The notes under the pieces are model-generated. The model was not told the DNA's origin. It was given only the letters and a program-made list of their open reading frames with translations, and searched no databases. A stretch of DNA of 64,000 bases from Sphingomonas phyllosphaerae (GTDB lineage: Bacteria > Pseudomonadota > Alphaproteobacteria > Sphingomonadales > Sphingomonadaceae). Position 1 is the first letter of the stretch. Each line of letters opens with the position of its first letter. Shown here piece by piece: positions 61,184-64,000 of this stretch. Location: positions 216,727 to 280,726 of the forward strand of contig NZ_JAPYKH010000004.1 in assembly GCF_029623345.1 (NCBI RefSeq), read 5' to 3'. A program made the position numbers and the translations under genes.

Positions 61184-62068
61184 GTGCGCGTCCTCTCTTA
61201 CGCGGCCCTCGCCGCGGTGCTCGCCGGCGGCGGGCTGCTCGCCGCGCCGGCGGCGCTTGCCCAGGCGCAGAGCGTCCCGGCCGAGCCCAACCCGACCCCC
61301 GACCCGGGCGTGGTCGGCGACACGGTCACGGTGGCGGTCGCGGGTGCCTATCTGCCGGACTATGAGGGATCGAACGACTATCGTCTCGTGCCGGGCCCGG
61401 CGGCGATCGGCTCGTTCCACAATTTTTCCTTCTCCCTGCTGGGCAACCGCGCCTCGGTCGACCTCATCCCCAATCCGAGCGGGCCGAGCTGGGACATCCA
61501 GGCCGGGCCGATCGGCGTGGTCAACTTTAACCGCAGCAACGACAAGTCGATCGACGACGCGCGGATCCGCGCGCTCGGCGAGCGTGACACCGCGATCGAG
61601 CTCGGCGGCTATGTCGGGCTGGGCAAGACCGGCGTGCTCACCAGCCCGTACGACAAGCTCTCGGCCTCGCTGAGCTACCGCCACGATGTCAGCGGCGTGC
61701 ACGACAGCGGCATCTGGAGCCCGTCGGTCAATTATTTCACCCCGCTCAGCCTCAAGGCCGGTGTCGGCCTGTTCGCCTCAGCCGAGAAGGTCGAGCGCGG
61801 CTTCGCGCGGACCTATTTCGACGTCGACGCGGCGCAGTCGGTGGTGAGCGGCCTGCCGCAATATCGCACCCGCGGCGGGTGGAAGCATTATACCGTCGGG
61901 ATCGCGGGCACCTACTCGCTCACGGGCAACCTGCTGCGCGGCTGGAAGGCGATCGGCGGCGTGACCTACAAGCGCATGCTCAACGACTTCGGCGACACGC
62001 CGGTGGTGTCGGTGGCGGGCTCGCGCAACCAGTGGCTCGCCGCGCTGGGGATCGGCTACACCTTCTGA
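61184..62068 (+). CDS. MipA/OmpV family outer-membrane protein
   Basis: A 294-residue beta-barrel protein. Signal peptide (residues 1-27, ending LAQAQS), then MipA/OmpV strands: VTVAVAGAYLPDYEGSNDYRLVPGPAAIG, FSFSLLGNRASVDLI, TAIELGGYVGLGKTG and a final aromatic YTF typical of barrel insertion. E. coli MipA scaffolds murein enzymes; OmpV is a porin in vibrios. The start is GTG 61184 after CAGGGG. Hairpins follow directly. Confidence 0.88.
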   Translation: MRVLSYAALAAVLAGGGLLAAPAALAQAQSVPAEPNPTPDPGVVGDTVTVAVAGAYLPDYEGSNDYRLVPGPAAIGSFHNFSFSLLGNRASVDLIPNPSGPSWDIQAGPIGVVNFNRSNDKSIDDARIRALGERDTAIELGGYVGLGKTGVLTSPYDKLSASLSYRHDVSGVHDSGIWSPSVNYFTPLSLKAGVGLFASAEKVERGFARTYFDVDAAQSVVSGLPQYRTRGGWKHYTVGIAGTYSLTGNLLRGWKAIGGVTYKRMLNDFGDTPVVSVAGSRNQWLAALGIGYTF

Positions 62069-62073
62069 GAAGC

Positions 62074-62150
62074 GCTGGGCTCCTGCGGACGCTGGAGCCC
62101 AGCGCCACGAGCGTCAACCCTCGTGGCCCCGGGGCTCCAGCGTTCGCGAG
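62074..62150. repeat. Tandem hairpins between convergent genes, GCTCCTGCG family
   Basis: GCTGGGCTCC (62074-62083), 10-base loop, GGAGCCCAGC (62094-62103), then directly GCCACGAG (62104-62111), 8-base loop, CTCGTGGC (62120-62127), followed by ggggctccagcg. Both stems are perfect. It begins six bases after the MipA stop and lies before the convergent dehydrogenase end, so it probably terminates both. Confidence 0.7.
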
Positions 62151-62177
62151 AGCACGCGGTAAACAGGATCCGCCGGC

Positions 62178-63614
62178 TCAGGCGATATGCACCGCTTTGG
62201 TGACGAGGTGCGCGGCAATTCCCTCGGGCCCGTCCTCCGAGCCGAAGCCGCTGTCCTTGACGCCGCCGAACGGTGCATCGCCCCAGCTCAGCCGGACGGT
62301 GTTGATCGCGACCATGCCGGCCTCGATCTCGTCGCCGAGCCGGTTCTGCAGGCGGCCGTTCTCGGTGAAGCAATAGGCACCGAGACCATAGGGCAGGCGG
62401 TTGGCCTCGGCGATCGCGTCGTCGACGCCGGCGAACGAGCCGATCAGCGCCACCGGTCCGAACGGCTCCTCGTTCATTGCACTGCTCGACAGCGGCACGT
62501 CGGCCAGCACCGTTGGGGTGAAGAAGAAGCCCTCGCCCTCGCCGCGCGCACCGCCGGTCATCAGCCTGGCGCCGGCGCCGACCGCCTGCTCGACCAGCCC
62601 GGCGATCGCCTCGGGACGGCGCGGGTTGGCCATCGGGCCCATCTGCGTGGACTTGTCGAGCCCGTCGCCGAGTTTCAGCTTTTTCGTCCGCTCGGCGAAG
62701 CCCTGCGCGAACCGCTCGTAGATGCCCTGCTGGACGTGGAAGCGGGTCGGCGCCACGCAGACCTGGCCGGCGTTGCGGAACTTGTGCGCCACCAGCGTGT
62801 CGAGCGTGCGCTCCAGGTCGCAATCGTCGAACACCAGCACCGGGCCGTGCCCGCCCAGCTCCATCGTGCTCTTCATCACCGTGTCGGCGGCGAGCTTGAG
62901 CAGGTGCTTGCCCACCGGCACCGAGCCGGTGAAGCTCAGCTTGCGCGTCACCGGCGAGGCGAGCAGGTGGCGTGACACCGCGTCGGGCACGCCGAAGACG
63001 AGCTGCGCGACGTCGCCGGGCAGCCCCGCGTCCTGGAAGCAGCGCAGGATCGCCACCGCCGCGCCGGGGGTCTCTTCGCTCGGCTTGAGGATCACCGAGC
63101 AGCCCGCCGCGATCGCGGGCGACAGCTTGCGCACCGGGTTCATCACCGGGAAGTTCCACGCGCAGAAGGCCGCGACCGGGCCGACCGGCTGGTGCAGCAC
63201 CAGCGAGCGCGTGCCGCTCGGGCGCGGCAGCACGCGGCCGTAGACGCGCACCGCCTCGCCGGCGTGGAAGTCGAGCAGCGCGGCGGTGGCGAGCACCTCG
63301 CCCTTGGCCTCGGCGAAGGGCTTGCCCTCCTCCAATGTGGCGAGCCGCGCGAGCGAGTCGGCACGCTCGCGCACCAAGGCGGCGGTGCGCGCCAGCACCG
63401 CGGCGCGCTCCTGCGGCGCGGTGGCACGCCACGCGCGGAAGCCGCGCTCGGCCGCCTCGAGCGCACGGTCGAGGTCGGCCGCGGTGGCGAGCGGGACGTG
63501 GCCGACCGCCTGGCCGTCCGCGGGGTTGAGCACCTCCTGCGTGTCGCGCCCGGCAGTGATCCACTCGCCCGCGATATAGAGGCCTAGCGGGGTATCGTAG
63601 GGGGAGTCGGTCAT
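62178..63614 (-). CDS. NAD(P)-dependent aldehyde dehydrogenase (succinate-semialdehyde type)
   Basis: A 478-residue aldehyde dehydrogenase. Catalytic E252 in TMELGGHGP and C286 in NAGQVCVAPTR; cofactor-binding AFCAWNFPVMNPVRKLSPAIAAGCSVILKPSEETP; C-terminal NEEPFGPVALIG and GGVKDSGFGSEDGPEG. Sequence is closest in style to GabD/succinate-semialdehyde dehydrogenases, but related enzymes use other aldehydes, so the substrate is uncertain. No gab genes adjoin it. Confidence 0.88.
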   Translation of the reverse strand: MTDSPYDTPLGLYIAGEWITAGRDTQEVLNPADGQAVGHVPLATAADLDRALEAAERGFRAWRATAPQERAAVLARTAALVRERADSLARLATLEEGKPFAEAKGEVLATAALLDFHAGEAVRVYGRVLPRPSGTRSLVLHQPVGPVAAFCAWNFPVMNPVRKLSPAIAAGCSVILKPSEETPGAAVAILRCFQDAGLPGDVAQLVFGVPDAVSRHLLASPVTRKLSFTGSVPVGKHLLKLAADTVMKSTMELGGHGPVLVFDDCDLERTLDTLVAHKFRNAGQVCVAPTRFHVQQGIYERFAQGFAERTKKLKLGDGLDKSTQMGPMANPRRPEAIAGLVEQAVGAGARLMTGGARGEGEGFFFTPTVLADVPLSSSAMNEEPFGPVALIGSFAGVDDAIAEANRLPYGLGAYCFTENGRLQNRLGDEIEAGMVAINTVRLSWGDAPFGGVKDSGFGSEDGPEGIAAHLVTKAVHIA

Positions 63615-63716
63615 GGTCGCTTCCGTCCGCGTGAGGGGAGGCGCGCGGTATAGCGCCGCGGCGCGCGCGGGTCAGGCCGACTCGTCGGGGTCGCGGCTCG
63701 GCCCGACGCCTCCCGC

Positions 63717-64000
63717 TCAGGCCTCCGCCAGCGCGCCCGCGGCCACCACCGGCCCGGTCGGCGCCGGATCCGGCGACCCGCCGGGCGGCTCGATCGACAC
63801 CGCCAGCGTGGTGCCGGCGCGGAGCAGCGCGCGCCGCGTCTGCGCGACCACCAGTCGGGTCGGGCGACCCGCCTCGAGCAGCCCGAGCGCGACGGGTGCG
63901 CCGCCCTCGGCGATCGCCCAGAGCTCGGCGCTGCGCCCGCGCGGCACGGTCGCGGCGGCGATCCGCACCTCGCCGCTGGTGCGATCGACCGCGGCGGCGA
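63717..64000 (-). CDS. Anti-sigma factor, RskA-type C-terminal domain (5' end outside window)
   Basis: Only about the last 94 residues are visible. They match the C-terminal periplasmic domain of RskA-like anti-sigma-K factors: RSAELWAIAEGGAPVALGLLEAG, VSIEPPGGSPDPAPTGPVVAAGAL. The N-terminal zinc anti-sigma domain and transmembrane helix should lie beyond 64000. An ECF sigma factor gene normally neighbours it, on the side outside the window. Confidence 0.85.
   Translation of the reverse strand, partial: AAAVDRTSGEVRIAAATVPRGRSAELWAIAEGGAPVALGLLEAGRPTRLVVAQTRRALLRAGTTLAVSIEPPGGSPDPAPTGPVVAAGALAEA

Overview
The window is a chromosomal segment of a very GC-rich, yellow-pigmented alphaproteobacterium, most likely Sphingomonas or a close relative in the Sphingomonadaceae. 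The grounds are the carotenoid genes crtB, crtI, crtY and crtZ, a class I lysyl-tRNA synthetase, the bamE / cytochrome bc1 chaperone / yceD neighbourhood, hemC-hemD-mitofilin divergent from tsaD-gpsA, a long-form HPF followed by ptsN, and many small sphingomonad-type exported proteins. Almost all of it is core genome. I see no rRNA, tRNA, insertion sequence, prophage or CRISPR array.

Layout. 1-3141 (+): end of dnaQ, then hpf, ptsN, a thioesterase, a DUF1491 gene and a SleB-like wall hydrolase. 3347-12519 (-): M20 peptidase, two-DTG aspartic protease, HerA-type ATPase, TIGR02186 protein with a TauE-type permease, a miniature NfrA/NfrB-like pair, and bamE. 12652-21662: bc1 chaperone and yceD, S41 and M23 peptidases, SUV3-like helicase with S4 protein and ferredoxin, and a glutaminyl cyclase. 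21700-31231: second TauE permease, wecB, a gnd plus two HAD phosphatase operon, an IMPase-family enzyme with pmbA, and a cell-envelope cluster (coiled-coil lipoprotein, L,D-transpeptidase, Rap1a-like protein, amphipathic lipoprotein). 31386-36770: carotenoid genes, with crtB separated from crtI-crtY. 36945-45371: peroxiredoxin, diguanylate cyclase, argG, EF-hand protein, cfa, thrC, methyltransferase, a sigma-54-type promoter with two tiny membrane proteins, and a DUF1810 gene. 45379-51317 (-): a tripartite RND efflux operon with a long regulated leader. 51779-64000: crtZ, lysK, heme genes, tsaD, gpsA, an IMPase-type phosphatase, a sterol desaturase overlapping a DUF2141 gene, a MipA-type porin, an aldehyde dehydrogenase, and the end of an anti-sigma factor.

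How genes work together. CrtB makes phytoene, CrtI desaturates it, CrtY cyclises lycopene and CrtZ hydroxylates the rings; crtE is not in the window. The RND membrane-fusion protein, pump and outer-membrane channel form one efflux complex. HemC and HemD are consecutive heme-pathway steps. PtsN, HPF and the sigma-54-like promoter all touch on RpoN-linked physiology, although rpoN itself is outside the window.

The least-explained material is intergenic. A 62-bp unit between gpsA and a phosphatase gene is repeated in tandem and can fold as a three-way junction with two hairpins whose loops are complementary. A near-consensus sigma-54 promoter drives two unannotated membrane peptides. The RND operon has two TetR-type palindromes on its promoter and leader peptides in a roughly 285-nt leader. 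A secreted-protein gene appears to be broken by a 4-bp tandem duplication. Two families of hairpin repeats lie mainly downstream of genes.
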